Part shown: one piece after another, positions 1-11,266 of the stretch
Layout: each line of letters begins with the position of its first letter
Numbering within the stretch: the first letter of the stretch is position 1
DNA from: Bombyx mori
Taxonomy: Eukaryota > Arthropoda > Insecta > Lepidoptera > Bombycidae
DNA length: 64,000 nucleotides
Assembly: GCF_030269925.1 (NCBI RefSeq)
Contig: NC_085127.1
Span: 9,741,501 to 9,805,500 of the forward strand
Reading direction: 5' to 3'
The notes under the pieces: generated by a model
The model's input: the letters and a program-made list of their open reading frames with translations, nothing else
The model's database searches: none
Told to the model about the DNA's origin: nothing
Position numbers and translations under genes: made by a program

Positions 1-778
1 ATTGTATACAATAATATAATACTTATTGTAATTGAATTACGTAAATATTCGTTTCTAAATAATCTCTATTTGATGAATGTCTACAGTCTGCGTTACTATA
101 ATACTTTTTGTTCCTTGTTTTTTTTTTTTTAATGTGAGTGTGTGACATAGTTATGTTTTTGTTGATTTCTGATTATGTTAATGAGGGTGGCAGGAAATTT
201 CAAAAGAAAAATAGATTTGTTACGGTGTTTGCTATCGTTATTAAACTTTATCTGTTATTTCCAAATTTGAACATGGAATAAAGAATAAACTAGAAACCGC
301 AAAATTCTGTTCTTAGTTTTATAAAGGAAATGTATAATCTTGAACGCCTTTTTGCAATAATGATAATAAAAATTTACAGATATTAGTGCGTCCTACCTAT
401 ACCATATTTTTATAATCTTACAAAATTATTTTAATTCTTTCATTTGGTTCTTAAAATTCTAAGATTAGCTAACAATGTTCGATATTGTAGTCAAAATAAA
501 CTGTATTCACGAAAAGAGGTTTTAATGGTACTTTACTTTTGACCGCATACTTTTATAGCATTATATTTGAGCCTATTAATTAGTCTCGAATGGTCGCGGC
601 TCCTTGATAATTCTATATTGTTTTCTTTGAAAATTGAACTATGCTAATATTAAGATTATTTTTACAAATATTTATGTCAGTGTATTCTGTTTCCTTATAT
701 TTTTTATAAAAATAGTCTTCAAAATAAATGGATACAATATATTTCATGGTTTAATTGTAATCAAGACAAAAATTCAAT
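1..778. other. AT-rich intergenic stretch, nothing recognised
   Basis: The stretch is AT-rich with a poly-T run near 118-130. Short open frames exist but show no family motif, no paired splice sites and no repeat family that I recognise. I see nothing supportable here. Confidence 0.5.
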
Positions 779-925
779 TTTTTTTATTGTTTTATTTGGT
801 GGAAGAGCCCACAGCCAGCCTGCTATTAAGTGGTTGCCGGAGCCCATAGACATCTACAAAGTAAATACCTCCACCCACCTTGAGATATAAGTTCTAAGGT
901 CTCAGTATAGTTAATATCAGTTAGT
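779..925 (-). repeat. Degenerate Bm1-type SINE 3' part
   Basis: The stretch begins with a poly-T run (the reverse of the SINE A tail). It then follows the reverse-complemented Bm1 3' body, including the recognisable block around 'gagcccatagacatctaca' and 'cacccaccttgagatataag'. It is truncated before the tRNA-derived head and carries many substitutions, so it is an old copy. Confidence 0.8.
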
Positions 926-1225
926 CAGTTTAATATAGTAATTTAATAAAGTAATTTGTTATCTTGAGGGGGACCGTTTTTGAGACTATATTATTAGCCT
1001 GGAATATCCACTAGTGTTAACATAAACTTCCATAATGAAGGAGAAACATATGATTAATGAAGATGATATCCGCCACATTTATGAACACCTTCGTAAGTAC
1101 AGTACTCCCATACTAGTCTATGGGAGTACTGTAGCACGCATGGGCAAGTCCTACCATCCTATTTATTTCTGTTGTGTTCTGTTTCGAAGGGTAGGATAAC
1201 AATAAAAGCCAATTCTCTGCAAATG

Positions 1226-1327
1226 GTAGGCAGCGGCTTGGCATTGCTGACGTCCATGGGCGACGGTGACCACTTACCATCAGGTGGGCCGTATGCTCGT
1301 CTGCCTACAAAGGCAATAAAAAATATA
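1226..1327 (+). repeat. 3' tail of a jockey/BMC1-like LINE
   Basis: The sequence reads ggtaggcagcggcttggc, then a block around 'gacgtccatgggcgacgg', then tgggccgtatgctcgtctgcc, and ends in aataaaaaa. The same block recurs at 13881, 15546, 30738, 35041 and 53158. At 13881 it is continuous with LINE coding sequence, so these short copies are severely 5'-truncated LINE insertions. The exact family name (BMC1/L1Bm type) is inferred. Confidence 0.8.
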
Positions 1328-2578
1328 TTGAAATCTGCAAATACGCCCATTTTGTGTGGGTGTGGGTGGGAGGATTGTATGAGTACCAATCCAGCTCCTC
1401 AATAAGCCGCCTCAGGAAGCGATCTTGGTGACCCAAGATGTGGCCACTCTCGAGCACTAAAAAGAGCATGTGAGCAGCTGTATCGTCTGTCTTCGTACAG
1501 GCACTGCATAAGCAATTATAATAAGTTTTATGAACAGATGTTTATTATATGCCTCGTGGCCAGTGATTGCACTGCATTGCATGTAGTTCTTAATTGTTTT
1601 CTAGTCGTCTTTTTCGGCGTTTCCCCTGAAGATCCTGACCACACGTATGTCTTTCCATGAAGAAAGGTCCGCTGCGAGGTGGACCGCCTGTTCGATGCTG
1701 CCTCCAACTGTTTATAGTGCGGTTTTACTATCAGAAAGACTCCTGTCACATATATACTGTATTTGCTAGTCAACAGGCTCAGTTATACATTTATTTTTTT
1801 AAAGAGGAGGGTTATACTGAGGCAATAGAACCTCTTGTTTTTGGCCAGAACCCCTTTGGGCCCTGGGCCAAGATTCAGTTGCATTACTGCCAAAGATGCA
1901 TTTCAGTTTTAACTGGCCTAGCTGTTTTAATATAATATGAAGACTTTTGAAGGTCGAATGCAACATTCACATTCAAATGATTAAGGTCTCCATTAAGCTC
2001 TGCACACCAGGTGGTCCATAAGTTCATTCACCCATCAATGCAAAAAGCACATTTCCGAGAACCAGTTCATCTCAGTGTTTCGAGGCATAATTTGGCTACA
2101 CAACTCAGCTCTGGAAGGAACTATCTTTAATTTTGATCCTTTTACAAACAAGGCTTAAAGAATCCTCTATTGTGGGAAACGGTTCACTATGTTTTTTGGT
2201 GCTGCTTCTTCATAATCCATCAATTTATTATCTTAGAAAATTAAACAAGAAATAAGTTTTAAAATGGTTTAATAAATCATTAACATTTAAGACCACATTT
2301 TGTAACAATTTTATGTGAGGAACAATATTGAAAAGGCCATTAATATACAACAGACTGCAACATAGGGGGATTTGCGTTCACCAATTCTTGCACATTTCCA
2401 AAATGTTCCCAGTAAACTGAAAAATTATTAAAACAAGTTAAAATTGTTGCATTGAAACTGATTTATTTATGGTTTGTTTTTCAAACTGATTGATGATGAT
2501 GAGACAGAACAGCCACAATGAACAATTTGTTTTCTGTTTTATTTTTAATATTTGCTGTACAAATTAACTGTGTATATT
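1328..2578. other. Unassigned region with possible repeat relics
   Basis: The stretch has no recognisable gene. Around 1990-2050 the words 'caccaggtgg' and 'cacccatca' followed by an A-rich run resemble the end of a very worn Bm1 SINE. The rest, including open frames at 1528-1773 and 1657-1935 on opposite strands, matches nothing I know. Confidence 0.4.
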
Positions 2579-2579
2579 G

Positions 2580-2990
2580 AAGCCGTTGTGCCCTAAAAGA
2601 TAAGACATCTGGTGCATTCGTGTTGAGTGATGCACCGGTGATCGAATATCAGGCGAGTACCAATTTTTCTAACGAAATACATACTCAACAATTGTTCACG
2701 ATTGACTTCCACAGTGAAGAAATAACATTGTGTAATAAAAATCAAACCCGTAAATTTATAATTTGTGTAATTGCTGGTGGTAGGACCTCTTGTGAGTCCG
2801 CGCGGGTGGGTACCGGGTTTGAAGGGTGGGGCAGCCGTTGTAACTACACTTGACCATTGTAATTATACCTTAGAACTTATATCTCAAGGTGGTTGGCGCA
2901 TTTACGTTGTAGATGTCTATGGGCTCCAATAAACACTTAACACCAGGTGGGCTGTGAGCTCGTCCACCAAACTAAGCAATAAAAAAAAAG
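2580..2990 (+). repeat. Near full-length Bm1 SINE
   Basis: This copy keeps the tRNA-derived head, with an A-box-like 'cctaaaagataagacatc' and a worn B-box-like 'gtgatcgaatatc'. It also keeps the central 'gaataacatcgtg'-type block, the 'ggtaggacctcttgtgagtcc' body and an A-rich tail after 'aagcaataaa'. A piece of the body (the 'ctgcctatttctgccgtgaag' region) is missing near 2813. Bm1 is a pol III-type SINE mobilised by LINE machinery. Confidence 0.9.
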
Positions 2991-3386
2991 AAACTTATTG
3001 CAATAGCATTAGTAAGTTACATGCAACTTACCCAGTTTTATTCCGGTCCATGATACTTGGAAAAAATGATCTTAGATAAGCGCAGGTGCATATCAACAAT
3101 AGTAATACGGATAAAAGGCTTTGAAAATTAAATATAGCACTCTGAAATAAACAGACATTAAATTAATTTGGTATGTTTTTTATTGATGGTATTACTGGAT
3201 GAAAGTATGCACTTAAGTACTCACCATATTATGTTAATTTTTTTAATAAAAATGATTTCTAAATTTATAAAACATATCCTGCTATTCTTTAAATATTCAA
3301 TATTCTGATAATATTAAAACGGAGCAGAAAAAAAGTTCAATAAGTAAATTGTAAACATAGATTATACACTTAATATACCATGACAT
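2991..3386. other. AT-rich intergenic, nothing recognised
   Basis: This is unique AT-rich sequence with no open frame of note, no splice-site pair and no known repeat. Confidence 0.4.
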
Positions 3387-4967
3387 GGGGTAAATTGGGA
3401 TCCTGGGGTAAATTGGGACAAACCTGCGGAAGATTCTCAAAGTACTTGTAGCACGGAATCTACCTAATTTTCTTTAAGGTAATATTTATCAATGTATAGA
3501 AGAAAAACCAAGCTAACTATGGAAGTACTAAACATGAGTTAAGTTGGTCCCAAAAATTCGTCAAATTAAATTTAAAATAGTGGTTGAAAAGTGCGTTTTA
3601 AAACAGCTTAAAGAACTTTTAAAAAAAGTGATATTATCGTTGTTTTTTCAATAAGATCACAGTTTATATAAGTTTTTAATACACCTGGAAATACCACAAC
3701 AAACGGTAAGTTGCAATATTCTTATTTTAAATACAATATTTCGACAAAATAAAAAATGTATATTTTTTCCTTTCTTTTTGGGGAAAATTGGAACGTATGT
3801 AGGGTAATTTGGAACGAGACTGGAAAAATTAGGGACGAGAAAACACAAAATTGGAACGCCAAAAGACAAAATAGGGATGGCTTGTTAGGGTTGTCACTGA
3901 TATCTTATAATAGATTTTTTAGCCTATACTATCACTTAATTGCGTGATGTAAAGAAGGTTAATGTGTTTATCAGTTAGTTTATGTAAGTATTATAGGTAA
4001 AAGAAAAGTATATATGTAATTACTTTTTTTCGCGACATTTACCTTGTAATATCTGCCCGGTCGCATGTTCTTTATAGCAATAAAAAAAATTAAAAGTTAA
4101 AAGAACTCAAACGAATCAAAACTTTTGTTATTTCAGAATCTATTCACGCATCGAATCATGATTTTGTGATTTTGTCATTTGATTTTGATTCACAACGAAC
4201 ACACACAAATAAAAACAGGCCTCAGATTTTAAATGTAACATTAATTAAAAATCCGAGATATCCAATTATGGGTGAGTGAATTAATTGAGTTTAGTTATTT
4301 GCTTAGAAAGAATTTCTTTTATTTTTGTTATTATTGGCAGTAATCAGATAAAGCTGTTTTTTTATCTTATTCACCTGATATCTTACTCTTGCTCAAAGAT
4401 TATTTTGAAAATGTTGATTAAATAAAATTGTATTATTGCATTTCCAGTCCTTTTGTTTTCAATTTTTTATTCTATTTTATGATTTTTTTTCAGAGTTGTG
4501 ATTTTTAAGGAAATTAAATAATAATTTTCTAAAATATAACATGCACATACTTTTTTTGATCATTGTATTGTTTATTATCATTCATGTCACATCGCTTCGG
4601 AATAGAAACCAGCTTAATTTACACTATGTTGTGTATTGTGCTTAAATTATGGATTGTATTCATCATTTCGGTCCATATAAATAATTATATGGCACCTACC
4701 TATATATCGCAGTACTGCGAGTTGACAACCCTTACAAATATCCCAATTTAACCCTTAACCGTGTCAATTTACCCCGGACGCTGGGTAAATTGGGACGGCC
4801 ATTATTTTACCGATTATTTCTTTAAATTGAATAATTAAAATAATGTAACGGTTTTTATCACCTAGGTACGTTCAAGACTCAACTTATTTCTTTGGTTGAG
4901 CAGTGACTATTTAATTGGAACTATGTTAAAATTCAATCTGAAGTTCGATTTTGTCCCTATTTACCCC
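3387..4967. mobile_element. Putative DNA transposon with GGGGTAAAT ends
   Basis: The left edge begins GGGGTAAATTGGGA and repeats it 18 bases later (3405) as GGGGTAAATTGGGACAAA. The right edge ends TTTTGTCCCTATTTACCCC, a near inverted copy. Further copies of the same word lie inside: a cluster of degenerate 'attggaac' and 'gggtaatttgg' words at 3780-3880, and both orientations at 4760-4798. Repeated subterminal words inside inverted ends suggest transposase-binding sites. No transposase frame is visible, so the element would be non-autonomous. I could not find a clear target-site duplication, so the limits and superfamily are uncertain. Confidence 0.5.
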
Positions 4968-5780
4968 ATTCTACGGTATACGAGAATTGTAAACTAATTT
5001 CATTTTTTTTTGGGATTTCATGACCTAAGTAACTAAGACTTTTAGGTCAAGTAAACTAATTTCAATTTTAATTTAACTATTTTATTTATTTAACCTACAT
5101 TCTTTAGATTTTATTAAAGATTTGATTATTATATCGTGAAGATACTATCTATGAATCGGAGTGCAAGTTAGTGTTAGTAGTATGTCCAGAGTGGAAAAAA
5201 TAATGGTCTTACCTGCTTGTTTGCCTTGGTTTGGAAGGTGGCCATACTGAGGAATTGTAAGCTAGTGTTACATACTATTTCAAATTACTAAAAATGTATG
5301 GATGGAGAGTAAAACTATGTTCTATAGCTTTCAGTTTATTATGAAAAGTTCAGTTAAATTAAAATATAACAATATAGTATCATTATTAATGCTCCCATCA
5401 AAAATATCATCAAAGATTAAATACTTTTAGGTTTTTCGAGGGGGTTGATGATTCCCGCTTTCGTAGGCTTAACCCGCAATAGCTTACGAGGGAGCCCTGG
5501 ATGGTGCTAAACGGGAGCCGAAAACATAACCAGATATAATCCGAATAAGGCGAAAGCATAACCGGTGGTAGGCCCTAGTCCGACTGGCTGGCGACCACCC
5601 TCCAACTTGAATCCGCCAAGTAGTGTCAGTATTATAGTGCACAATATAATACTGACCAAGCGTAATTTGTAATTATTTTTTCTAGTATTTTGGTATTTTG
5701 TGTTTCTTTTACTAAATAGCATTTGATAATTACGACAGTAATCTGTGTTTTATGGTCTCTAATTCTCACTACTTCTCACT
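4968..5780. other. Intergenic, with a small GC-richer patch
   Basis: The stretch is mostly AT-rich. A patch at about 5440-5605 is clearly GC-richer than its surroundings and carries a short minus-strand open frame (5507-5722) with no recognised motif. The patch has the texture of a transposon remnant, but I cannot name a family. Confidence 0.35.
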
Positions 5781-6151
5781 GGGCTCACTGAATTTAACCT
5801 CCTTTTTTTGGATTTTCCTTTTTTTTAATTATTTGTTTGTCGTTTATTCGTTAATGTTCGAATGTAAAAATTGTTTGTTCGTTTTATTTATAATTAATTA
5901 AACAAATGATCACCCTTAAGTTGGCCCCTCATACTAGATATCTTTATTTTTATCGCTCAGATTAATTAATTTTGATTTATTATCGTTTGTTCAACGACTA
6001 TTGGTGATTGTTCGCTCATAAAAATAATGAAATTCTCAATTATTAATTATTTTATATCTAATAAGCAAACAATCACCTCACGCCTACATTGCGCATGCGC
6101 CGATTTTCAGTCAACTGGCAAAATCGTATTTAATAGCGTTTTGTTAACAAG
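5781..6151 (+). repeat. Left long terminal inverted repeat
   Basis: This matches the reverse complement of 10881-11258 almost throughout. Shared parts include the block around 'ggcccctcatactagatatc', the palindrome-like 'gcgcatgcgc' and the inner limit at 'ttgttaacaag'. Confidence 0.85.
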
Positions 6152-7256
6152 GTAATGAATAGTATCATTTTAACACGAAAGTTGTACTCCTAAAATATTC
6201 TTAGAATAATTAGAAATCACTGAAATTTCTATATGCTTGTCAGTGGCGTACCTAGAACTTTTGCCGCCCGGGGCGATCTCCAGTCTGCCGCCCTTTCTAT
6301 TATAAGTCAATCAAATAGTGGTTTTTATAAATTAATACACATAAATAAATTATTAAGTTATTTAATCAATAAACATTAATGTAATGTAATGTATTAATGT
6401 AATGTATTACATAATACACAGAGTAAATTTTTTTAGACTTATTTGTATGCACTCGTAAACATATTTATATAATATCTACTCTTCTAGCTTTCATACTAGA
6501 AAAATCGTGTATAATGCTCTCAAAATTTATATTATTTGTAATTTCTTGTTCTATTGACAATATTGCAAGATTTTGTAGTCTTGATTGACTCATTGTAGAA
6601 CGAAGATAATTTTTTATCAACTTCAATTTTGAGAAGCTTCGATGAAAGCATAGAAGCATAGATGAAAACATTTCTCTTCGTACTTCTTCTTCTAAGGATA
6701 GCCCCACGTCTTGCGAATTTTCCCCACTCATATTTTTTCTCCTTCTAACTCGACGCTCAGTCGATATTTTGCGTAAAACAGCGTTTTGTACTAGCGTATC
6801 TCTTTGTTCCATTAAATGTGTTTGCAAAGAATTTAGTTTTATATGGCATTGGTGGACATTTAACCTCTTTATTTGCAGGTATTTTTGAGCGTCATTAATT
6901 TCCAAAAGAACGGATTCCCATAAATGAAGGTAACATAGAAAAGAAAACGATTGCATAGAATTGAGTAATACTCCAGCATCTGATAGCGTTTTACTATGTT
7001 CTTCTTCAGATGTCAATTTTTCCAAAGCGCTTAAAATGTAAAAAAAAATTTTTTTTACTATAGTTACCGCGGCAGCTCTAGCGCTCCAGTGAGTTTCTAC
7101 ACTACGTTTAACACCTTGACCAGTGACCGAAAGTAAAACATTCCGTCTATGAGTGGAAGAAGAAAACAACGAAAACAACTGTTCGATAGTTACAAAAAAT
7201 GTGATGGAATTGATAGCTGTAGAAGCTTCGTGCAAACATGCCAGGTTTAAAAGGAA

Positions 7257-7927
7257 GGGTCATCCGTGGCTATCGCACCATCTCCTTCGAGGCGGCGTGT
7301 GTACTGGCTGGGACGCCGCCTTGGGTCCTGGAGGCGGAGGCGCTCGCCGCTGACTATCAGTGGCGGGCTGACCTTCGTGCCCGGGGCATGGCACGTCCCA
7401 GCCCCAGTGTGGTCAGAGCGCGGAGGGCCCAATCTCGGCGGTCCGTGCTGGAGTCATGGTCCAGACGGCTGGCCGATCCTTCGGCTGGTCGTAGGACCGT
7501 CGAGGCGATTCGCCCGGTTCTTGTGAACTGGGTGAATCGTGACAGAGGACGCCTCACTTTCCGGCTCACGCAGGTGCTCACTGGGCATGGTTGCTTCGGT
7601 GAGTTCCTGCACCGGATCGGAGCCGAGCCGACGGCAGAGTGCCACCATTGTGGTTGCGACTTGGACACGGCGGAGCACACGCTCGTCGCCTGCCCCGCAT
7701 GGGAGGGGTGGCGCCGTGTCCTCGTCGCAAAAATAGGAAACGACTTGTCGTTGCCGAGTGTTGTGGCATCGATGCTCGGTGACGACGAGTCGTGGAAGGC
7801 GATGCTCGACTTCTGCGAGTGCACCATCTCGCAGAAGGAGGCGGCGGGGCGCGTGAGAGACGCACAGGCCCGCCGCCGTCGAGCGGGGGCCAGGGAGGCG
7901 GATCTCGCCCAAGCCCTGGCCCTCTAA
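7257..7927 (+). pseudogene. LINE ORF2 C-terminal fragment
   Basis: The open frame encodes about 220 residues of a non-LTR retrotransposon ORF2 C-terminus. It starts with 'VIRGYRTISFEAACVLAG' followed by 'PPWVLEAEALA', characteristic of R1-clade elements of insects. Near the end it has a cysteine/histidine knuckle, 'CHHCGCDLDTAEHTLVAC', followed by 'PAWEGWR'. The reverse transcriptase core and endonuclease are absent because of 5' truncation. This fragment is itself uninterrupted and ends at TAA 7925-7927, suggesting a younger insertion than its hAT host. An in-frame ATG at 7238 lies in host sequence, so it is fortuitous. Confidence 0.9.
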
Positions 7928-8399
7928 GTGTTTCGGGTCTCCCTCACATGTCGGCCTGGGGACCGGCGAAGGGGGCCTAAGAAGACGACGTGCAAGCTGC
8001 TCTGCACGCGTTTTATGCATGAGCATCCGGGTGATGGAAGGCCGGCTATCCTCAACGCTATCCTAACCCACGCTGGTTCTGACCCAGCGGGGCATTCCGT
8101 AGGATAGACCATTCTAACCGGTGCCATCTAGGCGGGCTTCGGATAGCCTGCCGACCGAGAGGGCTGGTGGTCGTGGCGCCGACGACCGCCAGTCCGGCGT
8201 CCCGAGGGGGAGGGTGATGGGAGAGATGTGCTCCGCACTAAACGCTTCACTTTCCCCCCCTTGCCTTTTCATGAGTTTTGTCTCATGCGAGGTTTGGACG
8301 TTGGTTGTTGAGAGACAGGAGGTTTTAGTCGGTTCGACTCCGACATGCCCCGCCCTCCATCCCCAGTGAAGGGCGGATGTCCAGCGATTTCCTCCTGAC
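7928..8399 (+). other. 3' untranslated region of the nested LINE
   Basis: This GC-rich non-coding sequence lies between the ORF2 stop and the poly-A tail. Several overlapping short open frames on both strands here reflect base composition rather than genes. Confidence 0.7.
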
Positions 8400-10880
8400 A
8401 AAAAAAAAAAAAAAATAGGTTTAAAAGGAATGATTTATACATGCTACAAATTCTGCATTTGGATTTACATATTTCTTTAATGCGAGTTTGAACACCGCTG
8501 TGCTTTCCTGCCATGACGGCAGCATTATCGTAAGCCTGTCCTCTGCAATTTTTTATGTCTAAACCGTCATTTTCTAATTTCGTTAAAATTATATCTGTGA
8601 TTTCAACAGCAGTTTTTCCTTTAGTTTCTACAAAGTCAATAAACGATTCTAAAACTAACTAAACTTTAACTTTGCTACCTTCAATAACTACATATCTAAT
8701 AATTTGACTGGTTTGATCTTTGTGTGAAATGTCAGGAGTGCTATCAAATATAATACAAAAGTATTTAGCCTGCTTTATTTGATCCATAATTGTTTTTCTG
8801 ACTGCGCCTCTCAATAGCTCTATGAATTCGTTCTGAATCTTCGGCGACAAATAAGAGAGACTATATTTATTACCCATCTTAATTTTTACTACATGTTCTC
8901 GTAATACTGGGTCGTACTTAGCCAATAAGTCAACAACCTCGAGAAAATTTCCTCTATTTTCCAGTAAATCGATGTTTTCCTGATGAACACTTTCACGATG
9001 TCCTCGAAATGCCAAATTTTGTTTTGCTAAGAATCTAATTATATCAAGTATTCTTGTTAGAATTTCCTTCCATTTTTTTATTTCTTTATCAATATTCTGT
9101 TGTTGTAGTTTGTCAATAGTTGCTCCACTTCCAAGTCTTATTTCTAATCCCTTCCATTTGTAATATGATCGGATGTGCAGCGAACTAACCACATGTTGAC
9201 TAATTTTAGGATTAAGTTTCCACCATTTGTTAAAACCATTTTCCGTATTAAAACCTGCTTGACAAAGATTATCAAACAGTTTGCAGCAGAAACAATAAAT
9301 ACTTTTCTTCGATGGTAATATACGATCTTAAGAGCTTTTCGCCATTAGGCTAAATTTGAAAAAACCAGTCCCGACTCAGTTTTCTTGTTTCACCTTTGGC
9401 TTTGCTTGTATTATTAGAACGTTTTAATCCTTCGCTGAAGTCGGCGTCTAAATTTTGAATTAAAAAGGGACCTTGATGTACCAGAATTACTCTTGTATTG
9501 TCGTCAATTTTGTTAGGCCATAATCCAATATCTTTCATAGAAACAGACAGAATAATTTGTGCAGCAGATTCTTCATCAGGACTTGATAAACTTTCTACTT
9601 CTTCGCCAGTGTGTGAAGCAGGTCTTTCCTCTTGAACAACATTGGATAATGTTTTTTCGCCTTCGAGCGCTGCTTCTTCACCCGTTTTTAAGGCAACAAT
9701 ACTAAAAGAACTAGAAGTTGGCTTATGAGAGATGTATTTGAGTAGTGCTCCAGTGTTTTTAATCTGTATTTCCTCCCTTTTCTTTCTTTTCTTTCTAAAT
9801 GACGCACCGCTTTCTTTTACTCGTTTCATCCTAGGGATATATAATAAAAATATAACTTGCCGAAATAAATAGTATATTATTTATAGAAAACGGCAAAGCT
9901 ATTTTACTTCGCTGAATAACATCTATATCTACAATACGTAATACAATATGCTTAACAATTATAAATTCCCCAAATGCACTTGCACCCTAATAATTTGTTT
10001 CACTCTTCACTGTTAAAAGATTGAATCGCTAATGAACAAAATGGTTTTTAAGCAATTTATCAATCCAAATACAATTCTTCAAAACGGACTGAGAATATTT
10101 ATCTATTTGCGAGTTCTGAAATTGTAACTTCGTCAGTATTTTAGTTTTATCTCGTTTAGATTTTGTTGTTTGAAAAAGATAGTTCTTATGCCGGCGCCCT
10201 AATGCCTTGCAGACCTAGCAGAGCACCTTCCGCCGGCCCTGTTTTTCAAAAGAAAAATCGATGAATAAAAAAATATTGATATATTACTTCAAAGTAATCA
10301 TATAAACTTTTCAAACGAAATGACATTTATAAACTGATATTAAAAAATTTTAGTTAGGAAAAATTGCCGAACAAAATCGAAAAGATACTTTTACGAATTC
10401 AAAGAATTTTTATTAATACAATAAAATCAAATTATTACCTTGTTCTTGAATTAGCATTCAAAATTTACACTAATATGCATTTATATACACCGATGAATAA
10501 TATTCGAAATCATATAGTTAATCATAATTTATATAAATCAAATATTAAACTTATAATAATCATAATAATCATTTATTATTCAAGAAAGAAAATAAATATG
10601 AAATGAATAAATTGTTTTAAACAACTAAAAGTAAATGCTAAAATGCCGCCCCAGGGTAAGTGCCGCCCGGTGCGGACCGCACCCACCGCCCCCCCCTAGG
10701 TACGCCACTGATGCTTGTTAATATTCAATATCATTAAAAATAACTGAATTTATTAAGACCGCGCTAATCATACTTTAACGACTAATTGACCGTCTTCACT
10801 GACATATTTTTGTTGAAGTATTGTTGAAGTTTTCAATATTTTTTTGATCTACATAAGAAATATTAGACAGTATAAATGCA

Positions 10881-11258
10881 CTTGTTAACAAAACGCTATT
10901 AAATACGATTTTGCCAGTTGACTGAAAATCGGCGCATGCGCAATGTAGGCGTGAGGTGATTGTTTGCTTATTAGATATAAAATAATTAATAATTGAGAAT
11001 TTAATTATTTTTATGAGCGAACAATCACCAATAGTCGTCGAACAAACGATAATAAATCAAAATTAATTAATCTGAGCAATAAAAATAAAGATATCTAGTA
11101 TGAGGGGCCAACTTAAGGATGATCATTTGTTTAATTAATTATAAATAAAACGAACAAACAATTTTTACATTCGAACATTAACGAATAAACGACAAACAAA
11201 TAATTAAAAATAAAAATAAAACCGAAAATCAAAAATGAGGGGCCAAATTCAGTAAGCC
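10881..11258 (-). repeat. Right long terminal inverted repeat
   Basis: This is the inverted partner of 5781-6151. Its outer end (CAGTAAGCC) lies 193 bp before the Ptar1 start codon, so it may contribute to that gene's promoter or 5' leader. Confidence 0.85.
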
Positions 11259-11266
11259 TTCTCATT

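Larger units (their letters stand above)
7257..8416 (+). mobile_element. 5'-truncated LINE, R1-clade-like, inside the hAT
   Basis: This is a GC-rich block unlike its AT-rich host. It runs from the middle of a reverse transcriptase C-terminus through a 3' untranslated region to a poly-A tail (about 8400-8415). It is flanked by the exact 14-bp duplication aggtttaaaaggaa (7243-7256 and 8417-8430), showing a target-primed insertion. It is antisense to the transposase it interrupts. Confidence 0.95.
6465..9829 (-). pseudogene. hAT transposase pseudogene (TTF/ZMYM1-like)
   Basis: Reading from 9829 downward, the pieces of a TTF-finger hAT transposase appear in order. First is a basic, low-complexity N-terminus (9829-9350) with 'GLWP' and 'LSRDWFF', typical of the start of the TTF zinc finger. 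Beyond a stop the frame continues with 'FCCKLFDNLCQAGF' in another frame. The catalytic-domain piece (9192-8659) has 'FDSTPDISHKDQ', where the first catalytic Asp is expected. Next comes 'GQAYDNAAVMAGKHSGVQ' (about 8550-8480). After the LINE insertion follows 'HWSARAAAV' and a C-terminal dimerisation segment (7235-6465) with 'SFSKLKLIKNYLR' and 'LQNLAILSIEQE'. At least one stop, frame changes near 9350-9190 and 8660, and the LINE make it inactive. Confidence 0.9.
6241..10710 (-). mobile_element. hAT transposon (decayed, full length)
   Basis: The ends are CAGTGGCGTACCTAG at 6241 and CTAGGTACGCCACTG ending at 10710, a perfect 15-bp inverted repeat of hAT type. They are flanked by the exact 8-bp duplication atgcttgt (6233-6240 and 10711-10718), the hallmark of hAT integration. 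The element sits inside the long-TIR element. Subtracting the internal LINE and its extra target copy leaves about 3.3 kb, a normal length for an autonomous hAT. The transposase is encoded on the minus strand and is broken. Confidence 0.95.
5781..11258. mobile_element. Long-TIR DNA transposon carrying nested insertions
   Basis: Two inverted copies of a roughly 370-bp sequence bound this interval (5781-6151 and 10881-11258). The outer ends read GGGCTCACTGAATTT on the left and AAATTCAGTAAGCC on the right. The flanks are ttctcact (5773-5780) and ttctcatt (11259-11266), an 8-bp duplication with one mismatch. Without the inserted hAT element the unit is only about 1 kb with no coding space, so it is a non-autonomous, MITE-like element. 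The superfamily is not recognised; an 8-bp duplication fits hAT or Merlin-type elements. The word 'gaggggccaa' occurs at the end and again about 140 bp inward. Confidence 0.8.

Noticed and set aside
7238..7927. A 229-codon plus-strand open frame with its own ATG
   Set aside because: The ATG and first five codons lie in hAT and target-duplication sequence. The rest is a truncated LINE ORF2, so it is a pseudogene and not a host gene.
7454..8026. Long minus-strand open frames overlapping the LINE
   Set aside because: These are antisense shadows caused by the GC-rich composition of the LINE; they contain no known domain.
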